Positions 26,324-34,800 of a DNA stretch of 64,000 bases are shown here, piece after piece. Numbering within the stretch: position 1 is the first letter of the stretch; every line of letters starts with the position of its first letter. The DNA is from Clostridiales bacterium. GTDB lineage: Bacteria; Bacillota; Clostridia; Lachnospirales; Bianqueaceae. The notes under the pieces were generated by a model. The model was not told the origin of the DNA and searched no databases. It worked only from the letters and a program-made list of their open reading frames with translations. A program made the translations under genes and the position numbers. The stretch spans positions 1 through 64,000 of the forward strand of contig JAILDJ010000271.1 of assembly GCA_024689505.1 (NCBI GenBank). The letters are read 5' to 3'.

Positions 26324-26884
26324 ATGGCAACAAGCAAATATCTTACCACTCACGAGGACAAATTCGTCAAGTGCCTGTCCAATCTGGACAGCGAGCTGAA
26401 CACCATCCGTGTCGGCCGTGCCAATCCGCATGTGCTGGATCGTGTCACTGTGGATTATTATGGTACGCCTACGCCGCTGCAGCAGGTCGGCAATATCACT
26501 GTGCCGGAGGCTCGTCTCCTGGTCATCCAGCCTTGGGATGCCAGTCTGATCACGCCCATCTGCAAAGCCATCCAGATGTCCGACGTCGGTATCAACCCCA
26601 GCACCGATGGCAAGGTCATCCGTCTGCCGTTCCCGGAACTGACCGAGGAAAAGCGTAAAGACACCAGCAAAGAGGTCAAACAGAAGGGTGAGGCCACTAA
26701 GGTCGCCATCCGCAATGTCCGCCGCGATGGCATGGATCAGCTGAAAAAGCTGAAGAAAGATGCCACCATCACCGAAGACGAGCAGAAGGATCTGGAGACA
26801 GAGCTGCAGAAGCTGACGGACGATTATATCGCGAAAGTCGATAAGCGGGTCGACCAGAAGACCAAAGAGGTCATGTCGGTCTGA
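26324..26884 (+). CDS. frr: Ribosome recycling factor
   Basis: A 186-residue ribosome recycling factor that splits post-termination ribosomes with EF-G. It has the family segments LNTIRVGRANPHVLD near residue 26, YYGTPTPLQQVGNI and PFPELTEEKRKD, and a long helical arm (EDEQKDLETELQKLTDDY). Length is exactly typical. Shine-Dalgarno AGGGAGGGA lies upstream. Confidence 0.98.
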   Translation: MATSKYLTTHEDKFVKCLSNLDSELNTIRVGRANPHVLDRVTVDYYGTPTPLQQVGNITVPEARLLVIQPWDASLITPICKAIQMSDVGINPSTDGKVIRLPFPELTEEKRKDTSKEVKQKGEATKVAIRNVRRDGMDQLKKLKKDATITEDEQKDLETELQKLTDDYIAKVDKRVDQKTKEVMSV

Positions 26885-26919
26885 GGTTTATACAGAAAAG
26901 AAAGCAATGAGACATACGG

Positions 26920-26945
26920 GGCCGTTTCTTACGGAAGCGGCCTTT
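26920..26945 (+). terminator. Weak terminator or attenuator between frr and uppS
   Basis: GGCCGTTTC (26920-26928) and GAAGCGGCC (26934-26942) form a 9 bp stem with one G-T pair and a five-base loop. Only three Ts follow, so it probably reduces rather than ends transcription into uppS. Confidence 0.45.
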
Positions 26946-26992
26946 CGTGCGCCTAACAGCCTGAAATCTTATCATCAGATGGAGGAGATCCT

Positions 26993-27715
26993 ATGACATT
27001 CGAAGATCTGCGTCCGGAACAGATCCCGCGGCATGTGGCGATCATTCTGGATGGAAACGGCCGATGGGCCAAGGCCAATGGCAAACTGCGCAGCCAGGGG
27101 CATAAGGCCGGTGCCGATAACGTCGAGACCATCAACGATGCGTTGACGGAGATCGGTGCGAAGTATCTGACGGTCTATGCGTTTTCTACTGAGAACTGGA
27201 AGCGCGCCGAGGATGAGGTATCCTATCTCATGTCTTTGATGAAGCGATATTTGATCCGCAATAAAAAAGATGCCATTGCACGCCGGACCCGCATCCGTGT
27301 CATCGGAGATAAAAGCAGGCTCGATCCGGAGCTGCAAGTGCTGATCCGGGAAGTGGAAGAAGATACGGCACATCTGGACCGGTTCAATCTGACGTTTGCT
27401 ATCAACTATGGTGGCCGGGACGAGATCGTCAGGGCGGTGCGCCGGGTAGCGCAGGAAGCAAAAGAAGGACTGCTGGATCCGGGTATGATCGATGAGGCGT
27501 TGTTCTCTTCTTATCTGGATACGGCGGATCTGCCGGATCCGGATCTGTTGATCCGCACCAGTGGAGAAGAGCGTATCAGCAATTTCCTGCCATGGCAGAT
27601 CGCGTACAGTGAGCTTTACTTCGCGCAGGTCTACTGGCCGGATTTCACCATCGATGAATTGAAAAAAGCGATCCTGTCCTATGCGGGCCGGGAGCGCCGT
27701 TTTGGAGGCAGATGA
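26993..27715 (+). CDS. uppS: Isoprenyl (undecaprenyl) diphosphate synthase
   Basis: A 240-residue cis-prenyltransferase that elongates farnesyl diphosphate with isopentenyl units to the C55 lipid carrier of peptidoglycan synthesis. The catalytic aspartate is in VAIILDGNGRWAK; TVYAFSTENWKR, INYGGRDEI and RTSGEERISNFLPWQ complete the signature. It uses isoprenoid precursors made by the dxr, ispG and ispF products encoded in this window. cdsA starts one base after its stop. Confidence 0.97.
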   Translation: MTFEDLRPEQIPRHVAIILDGNGRWAKANGKLRSQGHKAGADNVETINDALTEIGAKYLTVYAFSTENWKRAEDEVSYLMSLMKRYLIRNKKDAIARRTRIRVIGDKSRLDPELQVLIREVEEDTAHLDRFNLTFAINYGGRDEIVRAVRRVAQEAKEGLLDPGMIDEALFSSYLDTADLPDPDLLIRTSGEERISNFLPWQIAYSELYFAQVYWPDFTIDELKKAILSYAGRERRFGGR

Positions 27716-27716
27716 T

Positions 27717-28529
27717 ATGTTGACGCGTACGATCAGTGGTTTTTTCCTTATCGTGATCCTTTTCGCCTTGCTGTATTTCGGCGGGTATGTCCTGCTGGCG
27801 GCACTTTTACTTTTCAGCCTGATCGGCCTGTACGAGTATCATAAAGCGATCTCGGCGGAGCACAGGCCTTTCGTCTGGCTCAGTTATATTGCCTGTGTTG
27901 GTTATTATGCCATCCTGTTCTTCCGACCGGAAGCGGTGGTGGAGCAGCCTTATGGCTTTTTGTTCCTGATCGTTTTCTTCCTTGTTTTGATGATCGCCGC
28001 GGTCTTCACATATCCGGAACGCCGTTTTGAGGATGCGTTCCTTACATTCTGCGGAACGGTCTATGTAGCGGTCCTGTTCTCCTTCCTGTTCTTTGTGCGC
28101 CGCAGGGATCACGGCTTCACCTATGTGTGGTTCATCTTCTGGGCAGCCTGGGGCAGCGATACGTTTGCGTATCTGTGCGGAAGGGCGTTCGGTAAGCACA
28201 AACTGGTACCGAAGCTCAGCCCGAACAAGACGATCGAAGGTGCGGTCGGCGGTGTCATCGGTGCGACGGTGCTTTGCGTGGTCTACGGCATGTTGGTCCG
28301 CGGACAGCTTGGAATGGATACGGCGCAGATCCTGATGCTGGCGATCCCGGTCGGTTTATGCGGAGCGGTCCTGGGGCAGACCGGCGATCTGTTTTCTTCT
28401 GCAATCAAGCGTTTTATGGACATCAAAGACTTCGGGCATCTGATCCCCGGCCATGGCGGCATTCTGGATCGTTTCGACAGTATCCTGCTGTCCGGCACGG
28501 TCGTCGCGTTGGTCCTGATGCTGATCTGA
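27717..28529 (+). CDS. cdsA: Phosphatidate cytidylyltransferase
   Basis: A 270-residue integral membrane enzyme forming CDP-diacylglycerol from phosphatidic acid and CTP. The family signature lies at the C-terminus: KRFMDIKDFGHLIPGHGGIL followed by DRFDSIL. Earlier, LSPNKTIEGAVGG is also diagnostic. The start is the ATG at 27717, with GGAGG at 27703-27707, inside the end of uppS. Seven or eight hydrophobic helices are visible. Confidence 0.96.
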   Translation: MLTRTISGFFLIVILFALLYFGGYVLLAALLLFSLIGLYEYHKAISAEHRPFVWLSYIACVGYYAILFFRPEAVVEQPYGFLFLIVFFLVLMIAAVFTYPERRFEDAFLTFCGTVYVAVLFSFLFFVRRRDHGFTYVWFIFWAAWGSDTFAYLCGRAFGKHKLVPKLSPNKTIEGAVGGVIGATVLCVVYGMLVRGQLGMDTAQILMLAIPVGLCGAVLGQTGDLFSSAIKRFMDIKDFGHLIPGHGGILDRFDSILLSGTVVALVLMLI

Positions 28530-28538
28530 GGCGGACGT

Positions 28539-29672
28539 ATGAGACATATCGTATTATTAGGATCGACCGGATCCATTGGTACGCAGACCCTGGACGTGAT
28601 CCGGCATCAGCCGGAGTGTGCAAAAGTTGAGGCTTTAGCAGCCGGCGGCGGGAGGATCCCGCTGCTGGAAGAGCAGACGCGGGAATTCATGCCGCGTCTC
28701 GTGGCTGTATATGATGAAAAGGCAGCTGCGGATCTGCGTGTCCGCCTGCAGGATACGCCTGTGCGGGTCGTCTCTGGCATGGCAGGCCTTTTGGAAGCCT
28801 GCGCAATGGAAGAAGCGGACATGGTCGTGACAGCTATGGTCGGTATGATCGGCCTGGAGCCCACGGTGGAAGCCATCCGCCGTCATAAAACGATCGCTCT
28901 GGCCAACAAGGAGACGCTGGTGTGCGCCGGTGCGCTCATCATGCGGATGGCGCAGGAGGAAGGCGTTCAGATCCTACCGGTAGACAGTGAGCATTCGGCG
29001 ATCTTCCAGTGCCTGGATGGACGTGGACCCGAAACGGTCCGGCGCATCCTGCTGACCGCATCCGGAGGTCCTTTCCGTGGCTGGACCTGGGAACAATTGG
29101 TTCCTGTACGACCGGAACAGGCGCTGAAACACCCCAATTGGTCCATGGGTGCCAAGATCACCATCGATTCGGCGACCATGATGAACAAAGGCCTGGAAAT
29201 GATCGAGGCCAAATGGCTGTTTGGTGTCCGACCGGAGCAGATCGAAGTGGTGGTCCATCCGCAGAGCATCGTACATTCCGCTGTGGAATTCACGAATGGT
29301 TCTGTGATCGCGCAGATGGGTGTGCCGGATATGCGGCTGCCCATCCAGGAAGCGCTGGAGTATCCGGTGCGCGGCGCATTGACCGTCGAGCCGTTGGATC
29401 TTTTTCAGAAAAGCCCGTTGACGTTCGAGAAGCCGGATGAAGAAGTGTTCCGCTCCATCCGCCTGGCGCGTGAGGCGCTGATCAAAGGCGGTTTGTATCC
29501 GGCGGTCTTCAACGCGGCGAACGAGAAAGCCGTTGCAGAGTTCCTTGCCGGGACGATAGGCTTTACCGAGATTTTCTCCCGGGTGGAGGAAGCACTGGAG
29601 CGCTATGATGCCTTGCCGCACCCGGATGTATATACGCTGGAGGACGTGCTGGAGATCGGCCGTTCCATATAG
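28539..29672 (+). CDS. dxr: 1-deoxy-D-xylulose 5-phosphate reductoisomerase
   Basis: A 377-residue NADPH enzyme converting DXP to 2-C-methyl-D-erythritol 4-phosphate, the committed step of the MEP pathway. The nucleotide-binding start is LLGSTGSIGTQTLDVI. Metal and substrate segments are LANKETLVCAG and PVDSEHSAIFQCL, and the flexible-loop region includes MNKGLEMIEAKWLF. It follows cdsA by nine bases and precedes rseP by six. Confidence 0.98.
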   Translation: MRHIVLLGSTGSIGTQTLDVIRHQPECAKVEALAAGGGRIPLLEEQTREFMPRLVAVYDEKAAADLRVRLQDTPVRVVSGMAGLLEACAMEEADMVVTAMVGMIGLEPTVEAIRRHKTIALANKETLVCAGALIMRMAQEEGVQILPVDSEHSAIFQCLDGRGPETVRRILLTASGGPFRGWTWEQLVPVRPEQALKHPNWSMGAKITIDSATMMNKGLEMIEAKWLFGVRPEQIEVVVHPQSIVHSAVEFTNGSVIAQMGVPDMRLPIQEALEYPVRGALTVEPLDLFQKSPLTFEKPDEEVFRSIRLAREALIKGGLYPAVFNAANEKAVAEFLAGTIGFTEIFSRVEEALERYDALPHPDVYTLEDVLEIGRSI

Positions 29673-29678
29673 AAGGGA

Positions 29679-30722
29679 ATGAGTATCATCAGTATCATCG
29701 TTGCCATACTAGTCTTTATGATCATCATCGTGGTCCACGAGTGGGGCCACTTCATAGCCGCACGCTTGTGCGGCGTTTATGTGGAAGAATTCGCGGTCGG
29801 CATGGGACCGAAGATCCTTGGCCGCACGTCGAAAAAGGGGACGCTCGTAGCTTGGCGGCTGTTCCCGGTCGGCGGTTTCTGCCGTATGCGCGGCGAGGAG
29901 GAAGCTTCTGACGAACCGGGTTCCTTCTCCGAAGCCAGTGTCTGGAGGCGTATGGCCATCGTCGCTGCGGGTCCTTTGATGAATTTTGTGCTGGCCATGG
30001 CGCTGATGATGGTCTTTACCGGTGCCTACGGCTACGTCGATACCAAGATCGAAAGCGTCGAAGCGGATTATCCGGCTGCGGAAGCCGGTATCGAAGCGGG
30101 GGACCGGATCATTGCGATCAATGGGCAGACCGTCCATCTTTATACGAAATTCAGCTACGTCATGTCGCTGAATACGGGCGATGAAGTCAGGATGACGGTC
30201 CGTTCCGCGTTCGGAGAAACGAAGGAAGTCATCATAAAGCCCAAAATGGATGAAGCAGCCGGAAGATATCGATTGGGTTTCGCGGTGGGTGCCAATACGG
30301 ACCCGAACATAGGACAGGTCATTTCCCAGAGCTTCTGGAACCTGTGCTTTGACGTCGAACTGGTGGTACGCAGTTTCGTGCAGCTCATCACCGGACAGGT
30401 CGCCATGCGTGAAGTCTCCGGCCCGATCGGGATCGTATCGGTCATCGGGCAGAGTTATCGTGAAGGCATCCAGGAAAGCGTTCTAGCCGCGCTGAGCAAC
30501 GTGGGCAGTCTGGTCATCTTGCTGTCGGTCAACCTGGGGGTGCTGAACCTGTTCCCCATCCCGGCTCTGGACGGCAGCCGTCTCGTCTTCCTGGTCATCG
30601 AAAAGATCCGCGGCAAAAAGATGGATCCCAAAGTAGAAAACGCGATCTACGCCATCGGATTTCTGCTGCTGATGGCGCTGATGGTCCTGATTGCGATCAA
30701 CGATATCCATAATTTACTGTAA
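29679..30722 (+). CDS. rseP: Site-2 intramembrane metalloprotease RseP/RasP
   Basis: A 347-residue membrane zinc protease that cleaves anti-sigma factors and signal-peptide remnants within the membrane. HEWGH near residue 20 provides two zinc ligands and the catalytic glutamate, and NLFPIPALDGSR near 290 supplies the third ligand. A PDZ domain lies between (about 115-200). The best ATG at 29679 abuts its purine-rich Shine-Dalgarno, an unusually short spacing, so initiation may rely on coupling to dxr. Confidence 0.96.
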   Translation: MSIISIIVAILVFMIIIVVHEWGHFIAARLCGVYVEEFAVGMGPKILGRTSKKGTLVAWRLFPVGGFCRMRGEEEASDEPGSFSEASVWRRMAIVAAGPLMNFVLAMALMMVFTGAYGYVDTKIESVEADYPAAEAGIEAGDRIIAINGQTVHLYTKFSYVMSLNTGDEVRMTVRSAFGETKEVIIKPKMDEAAGRYRLGFAVGANTDPNIGQVISQSFWNLCFDVELVVRSFVQLITGQVAMREVSGPIGIVSVIGQSYREGIQESVLAALSNVGSLVILLSVNLGVLNLFPIPALDGSRLVFLVIEKIRGKKMDPKVENAIYAIGFLLLMALMVLIAINDIHNLL

Positions 30723-30734
30723 AGGAAGACAAAT

Positions 30735-31790
30735 ATGTTCACACATGAAGATACAAGACGTATCAATGTAGGTGGGGTCAGCCTTGGCGGCGGTGCTCCG
30801 ATCCGCATCCAGTCCATGACCAATACACCGACGGCGGACGTCAAAGCTACGGTGGATCAGATCCTCCGTCTGGAGGATGCCGGCTGCGAGATCGTGCGTT
30901 CGACGGTGCCGGATCAGGCGTCGGCGGATGCCATCCGTGAGATCCGCCGTCAGATCCATATCCCGCTGGTGGCGGACATCCATTTTGATTACCGCATGGC
31001 CATCGCTGCCATGGAGAACGGTGCGGATAAGATCCGCATCAACCCGGGCAATATCGGCTCCCTGGAGCGGGTCCGTAAAGTCGTGGAGACCGCCAGGGAA
31101 CGGCAGATCCCCATCCGCGTCGGCGTGAATGCAGGGTCCTTGGAAAAGGAACTGCTGGAACGATACGGCGGTCCGACGGCGGAAGCGCTGGCGGAAAGCG
31201 CGCTCAAGAGCGTCCGCTTGATCGAGGATCTGGATTATGATCAGATAGTCGTGTCCATGAAAGCTTCGAATATCCGGCTGTGCGCGGATGCGCATCGCCT
31301 ATTTGCGGAGCAGCGGGATTACCCCCTGCACATCGGGATCACCGAAGCAGGAACGGTGCATGATGGCACCATCAAATCGGCCATGGGTCTGGGGATCCTT
31401 CTGTATGCCCGCCTGGGCGATACGTTGCGCGTCTCTTTGACGGGCGATCCTGTCGAGGAGATCTATGCTGCGAAGAAGATCCTGACGTTCTCCGGGGAGC
31501 GCAGGTTCGGTGTGGAACTCATCTCCTGTCCCACCTGCGGCCGTACGAAGATCGATCTGATCAGCTTGGCGGGGCGTGCGGAAGAAGCGCTGCGCGAGAT
31601 CGACCGGCCAATCAAAGTCGCGGTCATGGGCTGCGTCGTCAATGGCCCGGGAGAGGCCAGAGAGGCGGATTACGGCATCGCCGGGGGCGAAGGTGAAGGC
31701 CTGTTGTTCAAAAAGGGCAAGGTCCTCAGGAAAGTACCTGAAGATCAGCTGCTGGACGCACTGATGCAGCTGATCCGGCAGGAGAGTTGA
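30735..31790 (+). CDS. ispG: 4-hydroxy-3-methylbut-2-en-1-yl diphosphate synthase (flavodoxin-type)
   Basis: A 351-residue iron-sulfur enzyme of the MEP pathway, making HMBPP from the cyclic diphosphate. The TIM-barrel half has RIQSMTNTPTADV at its start. The cluster cysteines are in the CPTCGRTKIDL segment and in MGCVVNGPGEA near the C-terminus. It needs a flavodoxin or ferredoxin electron donor. It occupies the rseP-polC gap where Bacillus has proS. Confidence 0.98.
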   Translation: MFTHEDTRRINVGGVSLGGGAPIRIQSMTNTPTADVKATVDQILRLEDAGCEIVRSTVPDQASADAIREIRRQIHIPLVADIHFDYRMAIAAMENGADKIRINPGNIGSLERVRKVVETARERQIPIRVGVNAGSLEKELLERYGGPTAEALAESALKSVRLIEDLDYDQIVVSMKASNIRLCADAHRLFAEQRDYPLHIGITEAGTVHDGTIKSAMGLGILLYARLGDTLRVSLTGDPVEEIYAAKKILTFSGERRFGVELISCPTCGRTKIDLISLAGRAEEALREIDRPIKVAVMGCVVNGPGEAREADYGIAGGEGEGLLFKKGKVLRKVPEDQLLDALMQLIRQES

Positions 31791-31805
31791 TCATAGGAGG
31801 CATTG

Positions 31806-34800
31806 ATGGAAGGAGTGCAGCGGACACTCTTTGATGTTTTTCCCGGCGCCTTTGACGGGCGGGACTGCGAGGAACTGCTGGATGGAGCCACAGTCGACCG
31901 AGTGACGATCTCCAAGGAGCAGATGACGGTATCTGTGCACATGTCGGTACGGCAGTTGATGCCGCCGGCATTGGAAGAAGACATCCGGGAAAGTCTGGAT
32001 GCCTATCTCCGGCAGCGGATGCACATCGATATCCACATCCATTATCCTACTGTGGATCTGGAGGAAGGATTCGAGGAATACCGCAGTCATATCCAGGAAC
32101 ATATAGCGGAAGAATCGCCGATCCTCGGCCGTTTCCTTGAGGATAGTGCATGGGAGCGGGACGGGGATGTGATCCATATCCGGATCCCGGAGTCGGCGGA
32201 ATCTCTGATCAAAGAAAAAAAGGCGGAAAAACTGCTGGAAGAGCAGATCGAGGAAGAAACCGGGCGCCATATGGCCGTGCGGTTCATTTCTTGTGCGCTG
32301 ACGCAGGAAGAACGGGCTGCTGCCGCGGAAAAAGCTGTAGATAAAGAGGCTTCCATGATCCGCCGCGGCATGATGCGTGTGCAGCAGGAAGAAGCGGAGA
32401 CCGCGCAGGATGAGGAAGTCGACCTGCCATGGGAGGATCCGGTGGAGACCGGTACCGATCAGGTGCTCCTGGGCAAACCGATCCAGGGACCGGAAAAACC
32501 CTTGAGCTTCTGCGATCACGAGGCCAAAGGTGTTATCCTGCGGGGCATCCTGCGTTCTACGTCCACCCATGAGATCAAGGGCGGCAAGATCATTTTGACC
32601 ATGACCTTGACCGATTATGAGCGTTCCGTCACGGCCAAGGCATTCATCGCGCAGGATGTGTTCCAGAAGACCATCGAATCCCGGCTCAAGAGCGGGCAGA
32701 CCATTGCGGTCAAGGGTGCGGTCAAGGAGGATTCCTTCCTGCATGATTGGGTTCTGATGGCCAATCACATCACGATCTGCGCTGAGGAACTGGCGGTGGA
32801 TCCTGCTGTCAAGGAAGCGGCGGAACAGATGATCATCGGTACACCGTTCAGTGGAGCGGTGCGGCCGATCCGGAATATCGAAAACACCACGGGCACTGTG
32901 ATCATCCATGGTGACATCATAACGTCTGAGGAAAAAGAACTGCGTTCCGGCGCCGTCATGATGCGAGTCGATCTGACCGATTATACAGGTTCGATCCCGG
33001 TCAAGATGATGCTGGACGCGGATACCTATAAAGCCAAGAAGGGCTGTTTCAAAAAAGGAAAGCAGCTGCGGGTGCAGGGCGAGATCCAGGAGGATGAATT
33101 CGCCCATGAAAAGATGCTCACAGCCACCGCGGCGCTGCCGGAAAATGGGCAGATCCGTGTGCTGCGCGAGGATCACGCGGAAGAAAAACGTGTCGAACTG
33201 CATGCGCATACGCAGATCAGTGAAATGGACGCGGTAGATTCCCCGACGGCTTTGGTCAAACAGGCCATCGCCTGGGGCCACCCGGCCGTTGCCATCACGG
33301 ACCATGGCGTCGTACAGGGTTTCCCGGATGCGATGACGGCCGCCGGCGATAAGATCAAGGTGCTGTATGGCGTGGAAGCGTACTTGGTCGATGACCTGAT
33401 GGAAGCGGTCATCGATGGGCAGGGCCAGGACTTCTCCGATACTTTCACGGTATTTGATATCGAGACCACCGGTATCCACAAAGAATCCGATCATATCATC
33501 GAGATCGGTGCGGTCCGGGTCGAGAATGGGTTGATCACCGATCGCTTCAGCCGCTTTATAAATCCTGGGATCCCGATCCCTGAGCAGATCACAGAACTTA
33601 CGTCCATCACGGACGCAGACGTGCAGGATGCGGACCCGATCGAGATCGTCCTGCGCGATTTCCTGGCATGGGTCGGAGATTCGGTCCTGGTGGCGCACAA
33701 TGCGATGTTCGACACCGGATTTGTAAAGATCTGGGCGGAGCGTATCGGTATGGGAGCTGTGCCTAATACCATCATGGATACGCTGGTCCTGGCCCGTGGT
33801 ATGTATACGCTGCGCCGCTACACGTTGGATTCTGTGGCCAAACATCTGGAAGTCTCTCTGGAGCATCATCACCGCGCGGTCGACGATGCAGAAGCAACGG
33901 CGGAGATCTTCCTGCACATGATCGCAGAGCTCCAGGAGCAGGGTCTGACCCGCCTGGACGGGATCAATACATACATCCACGATCATACGGACATCAAGAG
34001 GCTTCGTTCCCACCACGCCGTCATCCTGGTACAGAGCCAGGCCGGCATGCGGAACCTGTACGAGCTCATTTCGCTGTCCCATCTGAATTACTATTACCGT
34101 CAGCCGCGTATCCCCAAGAGTGAATTCCTGCGTTTGCGAGAAGGGCTGCTGATCGGTTCTGCCTGTGAAGCGGGCGAACTGTTCCGCGCGGTCCTGGAGC
34201 AGGAATCTCCGGAAGTCATCGAGCGGCTGGTCAATTTCTACGATTATCTGGAGATCCAGCCCATCGGAAACAACGCGTTCCTGGTGCGTGAGGGCACCGT
34301 GCCGGATGAAGAAGGTCTGCGTGACCTGAACCGCAAGATCGTCGCCTTGGGCGAGCAGTATGGCAAGCCCGTCGCGGCGACCTGCGACGTGCATTTCCTG
34401 GAACCGGAAGATGAGGTCTATCGCCGGATCCTTATGTTCGGCAAGGGCTTCGAAGATGCGGATCAGCAAGCGCCGCTGTACTTCCGTACCACGGAAGAAA
34501 TGCTGGAAGAGTTCAGTTATCTTGGCCCGGAGAAGGCCAGAGAAGTCGTCATAGAAACGCCGCGGAAGATCGCGGACAGTATCGATTGGGTCAAACCGAT
34601 CCCGGATGGCACCTATACGCCGGAGATCCCCAATGCGATCGAGGAACTGCAGGAGATCTCGTACAAGAAGGCGAAGAGCATGTATGGGGATCCGCTGCCC
34701 AAGGTCGTAGAGGACCGTCTGGACCGGGAGCTTACGTCCATCATCAAGAACGGTTTCGCTAGTTTGTACATCTTTGCGCAGCGTCTGGTCTGGAAGTCCA

